Shown piece after piece: positions 26,967-34,997 of a stretch of DNA of 64,000 nucleotides; position 1 is the stretch's first letter, and each line of letters opens with the position of its first letter. Under the pieces are notes generated by a model that was not told the origin of the DNA, did no database searches, and saw only the letters and a program-made list of their open reading frames with translations. The DNA lies in assembly GCF_017161445.1 (NCBI RefSeq), contig NZ_CP071060.1:62001-126000 (forward strand), read 5' to 3'. Both the position numbers and the translations under genes were made by a program. This DNA comes from Niveibacterium microcysteis. Lineage in GTDB: Bacteria > Pseudomonadota > Gammaproteobacteria > Burkholderiales > Rhodocyclaceae.

Positions 26967-27404
26967 ATGAGTGTCACCCCTTCCGCCCCGCGCTACCTCG
27001 ATGAGATCGCGGCGGGCGAGACTGCCAGCATCAGCAAGACCTTCACCGACGCCGACGTGCGCGCCTTCGCAGACGTCTCCACCGATACCAACCCGGTGCA
27101 CCTCGACGCGGATTACGCCGCCTCAACGCAGTTCGGCGCCCGAATCGTGCACGGCATGCTGACGGCGAGCCTGATCTCCGCGCTGCTCGGCAATCACCTG
27201 CCTGGCCCAGGCACCGTGTATCTCGGCCAGTCGCTGCGCTTCCGCCGGCCGGTGAAGCTCGGCGATACCGTCACCGCGAGCGTCACGGTGAAATCGGTGG
27301 ACCGCGAAAAGAACCGCATCGAGCTCGATTGCGTCTGCAGCGTGGGCGGCAAACCGGTGCTGCAAGGTGATGCGCTGGTGATGGCGCCAGTTCGGCCGGC
27401 CTGA
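26967..27404 (+). CDS. MaoC-family (R)-specific enoyl-CoA hydratase (PhaJ-like)
   Basis: 145 residues, one hot-dog domain. Hydrates trans-2-enoyl-CoA to (R)-3-hydroxyacyl-CoA, linking beta-oxidation to polyhydroxyalkanoate synthesis in organisms that make it. Seen: the hydratase-2 motif with catalytic Asp and His in FADVSTDTNPVHLDADYA, GARIVHGMLTASLISALLG, and YLGQSLRFRRPVKLGDTVTA. GGAG precedes the ATG at 26967. A role in PHA supply is inferred from the family; no pha gene is in the window. Confidence 0.9.
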   Translation: MSVTPSAPRYLDEIAAGETASISKTFTDADVRAFADVSTDTNPVHLDADYAASTQFGARIVHGMLTASLISALLGNHLPGPGTVYLGQSLRFRRPVKLGDTVTASVTVKSVDREKNRIELDCVCSVGGKPVLQGDALVMAPVRPA

Positions 27405-27509
27405 GTCCCGCCTGGCGTTGCCATCGTGGCGGCCTGGGCCGCCGCGTCGGTGCAGCGGGATCGGATTGGGCGCTGCAACGCTGGCGAACCGCCAGCGAGC
27501 GCCCGAAGG

Positions 27510-29090
27510 TCAGTCCGGGATGCTGCGTTCCGCCAGCGTGCAGCGGTTGCGCCCGGCGCGCTTGGAGGCGTAGAGCGCATCGTCGGCCGCGACCATCAGC
27601 TCCATCATCGTCGGGTAGGCCGGGAAGTGTGCGATGCCGGCGCTGAAGCTTGCCGCGAACAGGCCCTGATCGGTCTGGTGGAAGATTCCGCTGAAGCCGC
27701 GCCGCAGGGCTTCGACACGTTCCAGTGCGTCTTCGGGCGTGCTGTCGAACAGCACCACGACGAACTCTTCACCGCCGTATCGGCCAACCACGTCCGAGCG
27801 CCGCATGCGCAAGCGCAGGTAGCGCGCGAGTGACTTGATCACCTTGTCGCCGGTGGTGTGTCCGTAGGTGTCATTCACCTGCTTGAAGTGGTCGATGTCG
27901 AGGATCGCGTAGCTCACCGGCACGCCCTGACGGTCAGCCAGCAGCAGCGTTTGCTGCAGCAGCGTCTTGGTCTTCACATGGTTGTAGAGACCGGTCAGGC
28001 TGTCTTCCACCATCAGGCGGCGCAGCCCGCGATAGCGTTCGGCCTTGCTCACCACCGCGTTCACCAGTTGCGCGGCCGAGATCGGCTTGGTCAGGAAGTC
28101 GTCGCCGCCCTGGCGCATTGCCTCTTGCTGGATCGATTCGCTGGTCTCGCTGGTCAGGAAGGCGATCGGGATCGACTCGAAGGCCTTGTTCTGGCGAATG
28201 ATGCGCGCCACTTCAAGGCCGGTGCAGCCGTCCATGTGGAAGTCCAGCAGCAGCACATCCGGCGCGAAATCCATCAGCGTTTCGAGGATGCGCGAGGGTT
28301 CGCGCAGGCCGCGCACATGGATGTTCGGAAACTGGCCGAGGATGCGTTCAACGGTTGCAAGTACCGTGGGCGAGTCGTCCAGCGTGAGCACGCGGTAAGG
28401 CTCGTCCTTGTACTCGAAGGCCAGCGGATCGACCGCGTCGACCAGCGCAGACACCGACATCGGTGCAACGAAGAAGCCCTGCGCATCGTGCCGCACCGCC
28501 TGCAGCCGGATGTTGAAGCTGCCCTCGGGCGACAGCGCGAACCACTTCAGATTGCAGCGGTTCATCTCGGTGATGACCGCCGTGGTTTCCGCGTCGAGCT
28601 CGCCGCTGAGTTCCGCGATCACTGCCACCGCGCGGTTCATCGCGGCGTAGCGCACGCCGTGGCGATACTGGCTGAACACCTTGAAGCTGTAGCCGTAGTG
28701 TTCCATCTGCTGGGCCAGGTCGGTGTAGGCCTGGCCGTCGCGCGCCAGCATCACGACCAGCGGAAGGCTGTCATCGCCCGGCACACGCTCCGGCTGACGG
28801 GCGCGTTCGGCGAGCGCTGAACGCACGGCCGCGAAGACGCCGGGCAGCAGCTGATCGACCCGCGCCTTCTCGGCGTCCCCTGGCGTGCGCAGCGTCGCGA
28901 GGAAATCCACCAGCGGTGCCATCGCGGTTTCAACCGCCGCCAGCTCCCCCGCATGGGCCAGCTGCGCAAGCCGTTCGCAATGCGTCGCGAAGGCCTGCCA
29001 GCGGGCCATGTCATGGCTTGCCTGCCAGACCGGGCGCCAAGCCTGGACCAATGCATTCCATGCCGAATGCAGTTCGACGCGGTTGATCAT
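27510..29090 (-). CDS. Diguanylate cyclase with receiver and pseudo-receiver domains
   Basis: 526 residues. Makes cyclic di-GMP. Seen: a helical N terminus (about 1-95), a receiver-like region without the usual phospho-acceptor Asp (about 108-220), a full receiver (about 233-345) with Asp283 in VLLLDFHMDG and Lys in LTKPIS, and a GGDEF domain (about 360-520) with DSLTGLYNH, DIDHFKQVND, GGEEF at 439-443 and an inhibitory-site RxxD at 430-433. The active and product-inhibition sites are both intact. No membrane segments, so it is cytoplasmic and presumably driven by a kinase. Monocistronic, between convergent MaoC and a divergent-side promoter gap of 84 bases before cytochrome b561. Confidence 0.93.
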   Translation of the reverse strand: MINRVELHSAWNALVQAWRPVWQASHDMARWQAFATHCERLAQLAHAGELAAVETAMAPLVDFLATLRTPGDAEKARVDQLLPGVFAAVRSALAERARQPERVPGDDSLPLVVMLARDGQAYTDLAQQMEHYGYSFKVFSQYRHGVRYAAMNRAVAVIAELSGELDAETTAVITEMNRCNLKWFALSPEGSFNIRLQAVRHDAQGFFVAPMSVSALVDAVDPLAFEYKDEPYRVLTLDDSPTVLATVERILGQFPNIHVRGLREPSRILETLMDFAPDVLLLDFHMDGCTGLEVARIIRQNKAFESIPIAFLTSETSESIQQEAMRQGGDDFLTKPISAAQLVNAVVSKAERYRGLRRLMVEDSLTGLYNHVKTKTLLQQTLLLADRQGVPVSYAILDIDHFKQVNDTYGHTTGDKVIKSLARYLRLRMRRSDVVGRYGGEEFVVVLFDSTPEDALERVEALRRGFSGIFHQTDQGLFAASFSAGIAHFPAYPTMMELMVAADDALYASKRAGRNRCTLAERSIPD

Positions 29091-29174
29091 CTCGGGGGGA
29101 GTTCGTGCGTAATGTGTAACAAACCGACTTTACGGCATTTGAGCACAAATCCTTTGGCCGAAATGCACGGCGTT

Positions 29175-29723
29175 TCAGCCTTTACCCGGCAACATGCGTG
29201 TCAGGGTGTCGTCGCGCTGCACGCGGTGATGCACCACTGCGGCCGCCACATGCGCCACGATCAAGGCGATCATCGCGTTGCCCAGCAGTTCGTGCAGCTC
29301 ATGCAGATACTCGCGCAGGCCCGGGTCGGGCGCGATCAGCGCGGGCAGGCTCATGCCAAGCAACACCACGGCGTCGCCATGGGCCTGCTTCATCAGCACA
29401 CCGCTGACCGGTAGTGCAATCAGTGCGGCGTAGAAGACGAAGTGCATCAGATGCGCGAGCCCGTCCTGCCACGGCGGCGGCGCCGGGGTGATGGGGGGCA
29501 GCGGCTGCGTGAAGCGCCAGACGATGCGCGGCACGGTCAGCAGCAAGATCAGCGCGCCGGCCTGCATGTGCAGCAGACCGAGCAAGGCGCGCGTGTCGCT
29601 GCCTTTCTCAAACCACCCCTTGGCCTCGATCAGCGCGATGGCGCCGATTACCAGAAGCGCGCTCCACCAGTGCAGCGCGCGCGCCACCGGCCCGAATTGC
29701 CGATCCGTATTCCCCAATCCCAT
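29175..29723 (-). CDS. Cytochrome b561-family membrane protein
   Basis: 182 residues from the ATG at 29723 (GGAGG 6 bases upstream; a tandem ATG at 29726 is only 3 bases from the site). Dihaem b-type electron carrier moving electrons between quinone and other acceptors in the inner membrane. Seen: four membrane helices (about residues 20-38, 53-73, 92-114 and 150-172) and the haem-ligand histidines ALHWWSALLV, GLLHMQAGALI, HLMHFVFYAALIALPVSG and ELLGNAMIALIVAHVAAAVV. The family signature is complete. A physiological partner is not evident from neighbours. Confidence 0.9.
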   Translation of the reverse strand: MGLGNTDRQFGPVARALHWWSALLVIGAIALIEAKGWFEKGSDTRALLGLLHMQAGALILLLTVPRIVWRFTQPLPPITPAPPPWQDGLAHLMHFVFYAALIALPVSGVLMKQAHGDAVVLLGMSLPALIAPDPGLREYLHELHELLGNAMIALIVAHVAAAVVHHRVQRDDTLTRMLPGKG

Positions 29724-29905
29724 CATCCACCTCCCCCGGTTTCCGGCCGCAAGGGCGACAGACGCCCGCAGCGCGTCCGGCCACGCTAGCGAGCTGCAAC
29801 GGAGGGCGCATTGACCTGCAACAAGCCAAGTCTGCTCAGGCAGGGTTTGCGCGAAAGGCCGGCATGCGCGCACCCTCGCACCATGAGTGCGTTTCAGAGC
29901 TTGTC

Positions 29906-30493
29906 ATGAACTACCTCGCCCACGCCTGGCTCGCCGGGGACGCGGCGGCCGACCGTGTTGGCGGGCTCGCCGGTGACTTCGTCAAGGGGCCGTTGCCTGG
30001 CGATCTGCCGCCGGATCTCGCCGCCGGGGTCGCGCTGCACCGCGCGATCGACGTGTGGGCGGAACAGCATCCGGCCTTCCGCGCGAGCCGCGCACGTGTC
30101 AGCGCGGAGCGGCGCCGCTACGCCGGCATCCTCGTCGATCTCTTCTATGACCATTTCCTCGCGCGCCACTGGTCGCGTTTCCATTCTTCGCCGCTGACGC
30201 TCTTCACCGCCCAGCTCTATGCCGAAGCCACGGACCGGGCCGCGGCGCTGCCTGCCAGCTTTGCCGTGGTGCTGCCGCGCATGCAGCGGCACGACTGGCT
30301 TGCCGCTTATGTCGAGACCGAGCATGTCGGCGCCGCGCTGGATGGCATGAGCCTGCGCCGCGCGCGGCAGCCGAATCCGCTTGCGGGGGCGATCGCCGAG
30401 CTGCACGCTGCCTACGACGATTTCGAGGCGGATTGCCTCGCCTTCCTGCCCGATGCATTGCAATTTGTTGTCAGCCGGCGTCGCGGCTCTTGA
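29906..30493 (+). CDS. acpH: Acyl carrier protein phosphodiesterase AcpH
   Basis: 195 residues. Removes the 4'-phosphopantetheine arm from acyl carrier protein. Seen: the N-terminal MNYLAHAWLAG, GLAGDFVKGPLPGDLPPDLA, GVALHRAIDVWAEQHPAFR and YAGILVDLFYDHFLARHWSR; the paired Asp/His residues belong to the HD-like metal centre of the family. The ATG at 29906 opens exactly at the family N terminus; the 14 codons before it in frame are not conserved in character, and the ribosome site is weak. About 90 bases upstream of the small secreted PUD protein, same strand. Confidence 0.9.
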   Translation: MNYLAHAWLAGDAAADRVGGLAGDFVKGPLPGDLPPDLAAGVALHRAIDVWAEQHPAFRASRARVSAERRRYAGILVDLFYDHFLARHWSRFHSSPLTLFTAQLYAEATDRAAALPASFAVVLPRMQRHDWLAAYVETEHVGAALDGMSLRRARQPNPLAGAIAELHAAYDDFEADCLAFLPDALQFVVSRRRGS

Positions 30494-30583
30494 TCGAAAC
30501 CCGGAGAGGCAACTACGATCAAGATTCGGGACGCAATCCCCTGAGAAAATTTCCCAGATCGACCACACCGGACTCCGGACACC

Positions 30584-31021
30584 ATGAAAAAGACAATGAT
30601 TTCGCTGCTTGCCGTTGCGCTGCTTGGCACTTCGGCGGCTTTTGCTCAGGAACAGGATCCGGCCGATCTGCCGGAAAAGCCGACCGGCCTGCAGCCGTGG
30701 ACGCTGCGCGTGCACTACGCGCGCGACAACAAGGACTACGAGGGCTGGGGCGTCTACGCATGGAAAGGCCCGCGCAACGGCGCGCCGAAGTGGCCGGGCA
30801 ACTGGCGCTTCAACCGCAAGGATGGCTACGGCGTGTTCTACGACGTTGCACTCGGCGAGGGCGCGACGATGATGGAATTCCTCATCACCGACGGCAAGGG
30901 CAACAAGAACTGCCCGAACGACCAGAAGCTCGAACTCTCGTCGAACCTCGCTCACAAGGGCCAGGAAGTCTGGATCCGTCAGGGCGAATGCAAGCTCTAC
31001 TCGGCACGCCCGAAAGGCTGA
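30584..31021 (+). CDS. Small secreted protein with a single PUD/CBM41-like domain
   Basis: 145 residues. Seen: a signal peptide (about 1-21, ending AAFAQ) and one domain that resembles the N-terminal pullulanase-associated (PUD/CBM41) starch-binding module: LRVHYARDNKDYEGWGVYAW, with the aromatic positions that stack on glucan, and LHYHRxDGxYxGW-type spacing; the rest (WRFNRKDGYGVFYDVALGEG; MMEFLITDGKGNKNC) also fits. There is no catalytic domain. It may bind an alpha-glucan in the periplasm or outside. It has its own terminator and no glucanase neighbour. Domain call by eye, moderate certainty; function unknown. Confidence 0.72.
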   Translation: MKKTMISLLAVALLGTSAAFAQEQDPADLPEKPTGLQPWTLRVHYARDNKDYEGWGVYAWKGPRNGAPKWPGNWRFNRKDGYGVFYDVALGEGATMMEFLITDGKGNKNCPNDQKLELSSNLAHKGQEVWIRQGECKLYSARPKG

Positions 31022-31040
31022 ACCCCGGCCACTCGAGAAA

Positions 31041-31066
31041 AAGCCCGCTTAATGCGGGCTTTTTTA
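31041..31066. terminator. Bidirectional intrinsic terminator between PUD protein and DUF1615 genes
   Basis: Seen: an 8-bp perfect stem (31041-31048 with 31054-31061), a 5-base loop, T-run at 31060-31065 on plus and an A-run before the stem that serves as T-run on minus. Serves the two convergent genes. Confidence 0.9.
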
Positions 31067-31069
31067 ATT

Positions 31070-32323
31070 TCAGCGCTGCATGCAGGCCTGCCAGCGGCCG
31101 TCGACGCGTTTTGCAAACCATTCGGTGGTGAGCTTGCGCGTGATCTTCGGGCTCTGCAGTTGAATCTGCGGCAGTAACTCGCGCGCCACAGGCTTGCCCG
31201 CGACATGGTCCGCCTGCGCCATCACACGCAGCCACAAGGGGCTCTGTGCGAAAGCCGCCGACTTTTCGAGCAGCAGATCGCGCCGGATCTCGCTGGCGTT
31301 CAGGCCGAGCTTGCCCGCCAGATCGAGCAGCGCAAGCTCGGTGCTGCTCTGCTCGCGCAAGGCCTGGCCATCGCGATAGCGCAGCAAATCGCCATCCAGC
31401 GAGAGCTTCCGCCCCGAAAGGCGTGCCACCGCGGCCTGAAATGCCGCGTTACGCGACGCATAGCGGCCGGCGTTGAAATCGGCGAAGCGATACAGCGGCG
31501 ACGGATAGCTCGCCGGATAGTCGAGCAGGTTGGCGATGCCGAAATAGACCCCGCCGCGCCGCGTGAACACCTCGTCGCGTACCGTGCCGCGACGCGGATA
31601 CGGGTAACGATGCGTCTGCAGGTAGTCCTCGGCAAAACTCACCGACACCTGCATCGGCCCGCCGGTGCGAATCGGATTCTTGTTGCCGAGCGCCTTCGCG
31701 AAGTCCGGCAACTCGGCGACCATCTCGTTGAACAGGCTGTTCATTTCCCGCTCGGTGCGCAGCGCATCGATGCGTTTGCCGTAGCTGCGGCCATCCCTTG
31801 AGGGCTTCAGCAGGGCCATGTCGACAACGACTGGCGGCACCAGGTAGCCGGCGGCCTTGCGGTAGAGCTCCTCGCGCACGATGTGGCCGAGGCCCGGCAC
31901 CGGCGGGTCTGCAACGAAGCTCGACTCCTGCTCGATCACTGCGATTGCGGCGCAGAACTGCGCCTGGGTCGGCGCAAGCTGTTGCGCGGCAAAGGCGCGG
32001 AAGATGTCCTCTGCCCAGCCGTTGCGGTCGGTAGCCTTGGGTGGAATCAGGCGCAGCACCTGCGCGACGCCCTCGCGCTCTGAGGGATAAGGCGGGCGTG
32101 GTGGCTGTTGTGGTGGAACCGGCACGACCGGCGGCAAAGGCCGACCTGCGTCCGCCGGCGGAATCACGATGCCCGGCGCTGCGCCTGGTTGCGGCGCCGG
32201 CGGGGTTTCGATCGACGGGCTCTCGGGCGGCAGACCCTGTGGCGCGGTCACGCAGGCGGCCAGCAGCAGGGCCGGAATCAGGGCTTGAAGGACGGGGCGA
32301 ATCATCTTGGCGCGGCGCTGCAT
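31070..32323 (-). CDS. DUF1615 lipoprotein
   Basis: 417 residues from the ATG at 32323; a second ATG at 32305 would also give the signal. Seen: lipoprotein signal IPALLLAAC (Cys at about 24), a Pro-rich linker (about 30-80), then the DUF1615 domain with DRNGWAEDIFRAFAAQQL, ETNRFSEV-like lysozyme-fold text (CAAIAVIEQESSFVADPPVP), NPIRTGGPMQVSVSFAEDYL and GGVYFGIANLLDYPASYPS. The Glu in VIEQESSF resembles the catalytic Glu of transglycosylase-type folds, so a wall-related activity is conceivable but unproven. Divergent from the S4-domain gene. Confidence 0.85.
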   Translation of the reverse strand: MQRRAKMIRPVLQALIPALLLAACVTAPQGLPPESPSIETPPAPQPGAAPGIVIPPADAGRPLPPVVPVPPQQPPRPPYPSEREGVAQVLRLIPPKATDRNGWAEDIFRAFAAQQLAPTQAQFCAAIAVIEQESSFVADPPVPGLGHIVREELYRKAAGYLVPPVVVDMALLKPSRDGRSYGKRIDALRTEREMNSLFNEMVAELPDFAKALGNKNPIRTGGPMQVSVSFAEDYLQTHRYPYPRRGTVRDEVFTRRGGVYFGIANLLDYPASYPSPLYRFADFNAGRYASRNAAFQAAVARLSGRKLSLDGDLLRYRDGQALREQSSTELALLDLAGKLGLNASEIRRDLLLEKSAAFAQSPLWLRVMAQADHVAGKPVARELLPQIQLQSPKITRKLTTEWFAKRVDGRWQACMQR

Positions 32324-32389
32324 CGGGTGACGGATGATAAGGCAGCGGACGCGGTAAGCTAGGCGCTGGCCCCACTTCGCGCACTGATC

Positions 32390-32608
32390 ATGTCCGAACA
32401 CGTCTTCCCCCTCACCCGCGAGCATGTCGCGCTGTGCGATCTGCTCAAGCTGCTGGCCATTGCGCAGTCTGGCGGCCATGCCAAGACCATGATCGCCGAC
32501 GGTGTCGTCACGGTCGACGGCGAGGTCGAAACACGCAAGAAACGCAAGCTCGTTGGCGGTGAAGTCGTCCGCGCAGCGGGCGCCACGATCCGTGTGAAGC
32601 GCCCATGA
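32390..32608 (+). CDS. Small S4-domain RNA-binding protein (YbcJ-like)
   Basis: 72 residues, a single S4 domain: LCDLLKLLAIAQSGGHAKTM, IADGVVTVDGEVETRKKRKL and VGGEVVRAAGATIRVKR. The family binds RNA and is linked in general to ribosome or structured-RNA handling; the precise target is unknown. It overlaps the next gene by 4 bases (ATGA), so the two are translationally coupled. Confidence 0.9.
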   Translation: MSEHVFPLTREHVALCDLLKLLAIAQSGGHAKTMIADGVVTVDGEVETRKKRKLVGGEVVRAAGATIRVKRP

Positions 32609-32922
32609 TTGGCGGCTGGGAACTCACCGCGCTGCTGCTGCTCGCCGGCCTGGTCTGGCTCTGGCTCGATAGCCTGCGCGCGCGTGATGCAGGCATTGTC
32701 GCGGCGCGCCGGCAGTGCGAGCGCGAAGGCCTGCAGCTGCTCGACGAGACGGTGGCGATCGCCAAGTTGCGGCTGGCCCGCAACGACGATGGCCAGCTGC
32801 GCCTGCAGCGTACCTACCGCTTCGAGTATTCCGATACCGGCGACAACCGCCGCAATGGCGAGGTCACGCTGACCGGCGCCGAGGTGGTCAGCCTCTATAC
32901 CGGGCCGCGCGTGCTGCACTAG
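32605..32922 (+). CDS. DUF3301 small membrane-anchored protein
   Basis: 105 residues. Seen: one N-terminal membrane segment (about residues 6-23), the conserved CEREGLQLLDETVAIAKLRL and LQRTYRFEYSDTGDNRRNGE, and a short beta-rich cytoplasmic domain ending VVSLYTGPRVLH. The start overlaps the S4 gene stop. Function unknown; conserved in gamma- and betaproteobacteria. Confidence 0.88.
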   Translation: MIGGWELTALLLLAGLVWLWLDSLRARDAGIVAARRQCEREGLQLLDETVAIAKLRLARNDDGQLRLQRTYRFEYSDTGDNRRNGEVTLTGAEVVSLYTGPRVLH

Positions 32923-32936
32923 GGCACGGCATGACG

Positions 32937-33512
32937 TCAGCGGCGGCGGCGCTGCCCCTGGCCGCCCTGCTGCATACCGCCGCCGGGGCCACGCATGTCG
33001 CTGTTGCGGCTGTTTTCCATCTCGATCCGGTCGGCAAGCAATGGCACCGTCGCCGGCAGCATTTCATCGGCGACGCTGCGCTGACGTTCGTCGAGCACCC
33101 GGTAGAGATCGCCCGCTGCGGCGCTGATCTGATCGAGTGCGGCGAGTCGGTTGCGCAAGGGGGCGATGCGGTCCTCCACGCGATGCAGTGCGTCACCCTG
33201 CGCCGATACGGCGCGCGGGCGCTGCATGTCAGACAACAGCGCCTGCAGGCGGTCGGTATAGGCGAGCCAAAGCGCCTCCTGACGGCGATCCAACCGCAGC
33301 GCATCGTGCAGCAGCTCCAGTTGCATCGTGAGCGAATCCTGCGGCTGCTCGATTGCGCCGCCGCGTTGCCCGCCGGGCCCGCCAGGGCCTCCACGCTGCG
33401 ATCGCCCCTCACCCGATGGCGGCCCTCGACGACTTTCGTCCGGACCGCATTGCGTCGCGCACCCGGCGACGACTACCGCGACAAGAAGGCTGGAAACTGA
33501 GGCGCGCAACAT
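32937..33512 (-). CDS. Putative Spy/CpxP-like lipoprotein
   Basis: 191 residues from the ATG at 33512. Seen: a lipoprotein signal ending VVVAGC (Cys about 18), a Gly/Arg-rich low-complexity segment (about 30-55), a helical middle (about 60-155) with LRLDRRQEALWLAYTDRLQA and LDERQRSVADEMLP, and a Gly/Gln/Arg-rich tail. The two 'L-D-x-R-Q' repeats resemble the LTxxQ repeats of Spy/CpxP-type periplasmic chaperones, which bind unfolded proteins or metals. No hit can be confirmed by eye, so the family call is tentative. Convergent with DUF3301 and divergent from the isoaspartyl peptidase gene. Confidence 0.65.
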   Translation of the reverse strand: MLRASVSSLLVAVVVAGCATQCGPDESRRGPPSGEGRSQRGGPGGPGGQRGGAIEQPQDSLTMQLELLHDALRLDRRQEALWLAYTDRLQALLSDMQRPRAVSAQGDALHRVEDRIAPLRNRLAALDQISAAAGDLYRVLDERQRSVADEMLPATVPLLADRIEMENSRNSDMRGPGGGMQQGGQGQRRRR

Positions 33513-33654
33513 GTTCAAGAGACCGCGTCGATGAAAGCGCAACACCTTAGTGGCTGCGCGGTTGCGATGTGCGCTTGCCGCGGGTGGAGGTGCAATCAGA
33601 TGTAAGCGCCGCGCAGCGCCTACAATTGCAAACCCCCCACGTGTCGAGTCGACA

Positions 33655-34593
33655 ATGCGTTTCTCACTTGCGATCCATGGTGGCGCCGGCACGATCCGGC
33701 GCTGTGACTTGAGCGCCGGCGACGAGGTCGCGCTGCGCGCCAGCCTTGCGGCCGCGCTCGAAGCCGGTCATGCGGTGTTGCGCCGCGGCGGCCCTGCGCT
33801 CGATGCGGTTGAGGCGGCCGTGGTGGCACTGGAGGACGACCCGCGTTTCAACGCGGGGCGCGGCGCGGTGTTCAACGAGGCCGGCTTCGTTGAGCTCGAA
33901 GCGGCCGTGATGGACGGCAGCACACGCGCGGCCGGATCGGTGACCGGCCTGCGACGCGTGCGGAACCCGGTGAAGCTGGCGCGCGAGGTGATGCGCCGCA
34001 CGCCCCATGTCACCCTTGGCTTCGAAGCGGCCGAGCGATTCGCCGAGCGCTGTGGTCTGGCGCTCGATCTGCCGAACTACTTCTACACCGAGGCGCGCTG
34101 GCAGGCGCTTCAGCAGGAGCTGACACGCATCGCGGCGGGCGGGCGCGAGAGTGAGGCCTCCGAGCAGGTACGCCACGGCACCGTCGGTGCAGTCGCGTGC
34201 GACGCGGCGGGGTGCCTCGCTGCCGCCACCTCCACCGGCGGGCGTACGGCGAAGATGGCGGGCCGCATTGGCGACACCCCGGTGATCGGTGCCGGCACCT
34301 GGGCCGACGACACCGTCGCGGTGTCATGCACCGGGCACGGCGAATCCTTCGTGCGCGGCGCGGTCGCGCACGAGATCTCGGCGCGCATGCGCCTGGCCGG
34401 GCAATCGCTCGCGCAAGCGACCGAATCGGCCTTGCGTGAGACGCTGACCGAGCTTGGTGGTACCGGTGGTGTGATCGCGGTCGACCGTAACGGTCAAATT
34501 GCAATGCCATTCAACAGCGAGGGCATGTATCGCGCAGCGGTGAGCGAGGGCGGTGCCGCGCAGGTGGCGATCTATCGCGAGGACGCGGTATGA
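33655..34593 (+). CDS. iaaA: Isoaspartyl peptidase/L-asparaginase (Ntn-hydrolase)
   Basis: 312 residues from the ATG at 33655. Removes isoaspartyl residues from peptides and hydrolyses L-asparagine; matures by self-cleavage into two chains. Seen: SLAIHGGAGTI, NAGRGAVFNEAGFVELEAAV, and HGTVGAVACD with the nucleophile Thr176, followed by the substrate-binding CLAAATSTGGRTAKMAGRIG. All key residues are present. The in-frame ATG at 33550 would add about 35 non-family residues. The stop overlaps the VanZ-like start by 4 bases, so the gene heads a short operon with the VanZ-like and EamA genes. Confidence 0.93.
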   Translation: MRFSLAIHGGAGTIRRCDLSAGDEVALRASLAAALEAGHAVLRRGGPALDAVEAAVVALEDDPRFNAGRGAVFNEAGFVELEAAVMDGSTRAAGSVTGLRRVRNPVKLAREVMRRTPHVTLGFEAAERFAERCGLALDLPNYFYTEARWQALQQELTRIAAGGRESEASEQVRHGTVGAVACDAAGCLAAATSTGGRTAKMAGRIGDTPVIGAGTWADDTVAVSCTGHGESFVRGAVAHEISARMRLAGQSLAQATESALRETLTELGGTGGVIAVDRNGQIAMPFNSEGMYRAAVSEGGAAQVAIYREDAV

Positions 34594-34997
34594 GCGGACC
34601 GATGAGCGCCCCGCATTTCGAGCGTGCGCGCCTGTGGTGGGGCATGGGCTGGGCGCTTGTCGCCCTGGTGATCTTCTTTTCGCTCGAACCCAAGCCGCCC
34701 GAAGTGCCGGGCGATCCGGGCAACTGGAGCGGCCACCTCATCGCATACGGCACGCTGGCAGGCTGGTTCACCCGCTTGTTGTACGCGCGGCGTTCGCGCT
34801 TCCTTGCCTTGGGCCTGCTTGTGTCGATGGGCGTGGTGCTCGAATTCCTGCAGGGCATGACGGGGTATCGCACCTACGATCCGCTCGACATGCTGGCAAA
34901 CAGCTGCGGCGTGCTGCTGGGACTCGCGCTGGCGCCACCACGTCTTCCGAACGGCTTGCCCACGCTGGAACGCTGGCTGCGCCGAGTCACCGGATGA
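34590..34997 (+). CDS. VanZ-like small membrane protein
   Basis: 135 residues. Seen: four hydrophobic segments (about 16-33, 45-63, 68-86 and 101-118) with the VanZ-type pattern SLEPKPPEVPG, HLIAYGTLAGW and VLEFLQGMTGYRTYDPLDML. The D in the final motif (DPLDMLAN) is the conserved family residue. VanZ-like proteins are associated with teicoplanin resistance in some Firmicutes, but in Proteobacteria their role is unknown. Overlaps both neighbours by 4 bases (ATGA), so it is translationally coupled. Confidence 0.85.
   Translation: MSGPMSAPHFERARLWWGMGWALVALVIFFSLEPKPPEVPGDPGNWSGHLIAYGTLAGWFTRLLYARRSRFLALGLLVSMGVVLEFLQGMTGYRTYDPLDMLANSCGVLLGLALAPPRLPNGLPTLERWLRRVTG

Noticed and set aside
27479..27497. 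7-bp hairpin between MaoC and the diguanylate cyclase genes
   Set aside because: Short, without U-tract on either strand; likely chance in GC-rich DNA.
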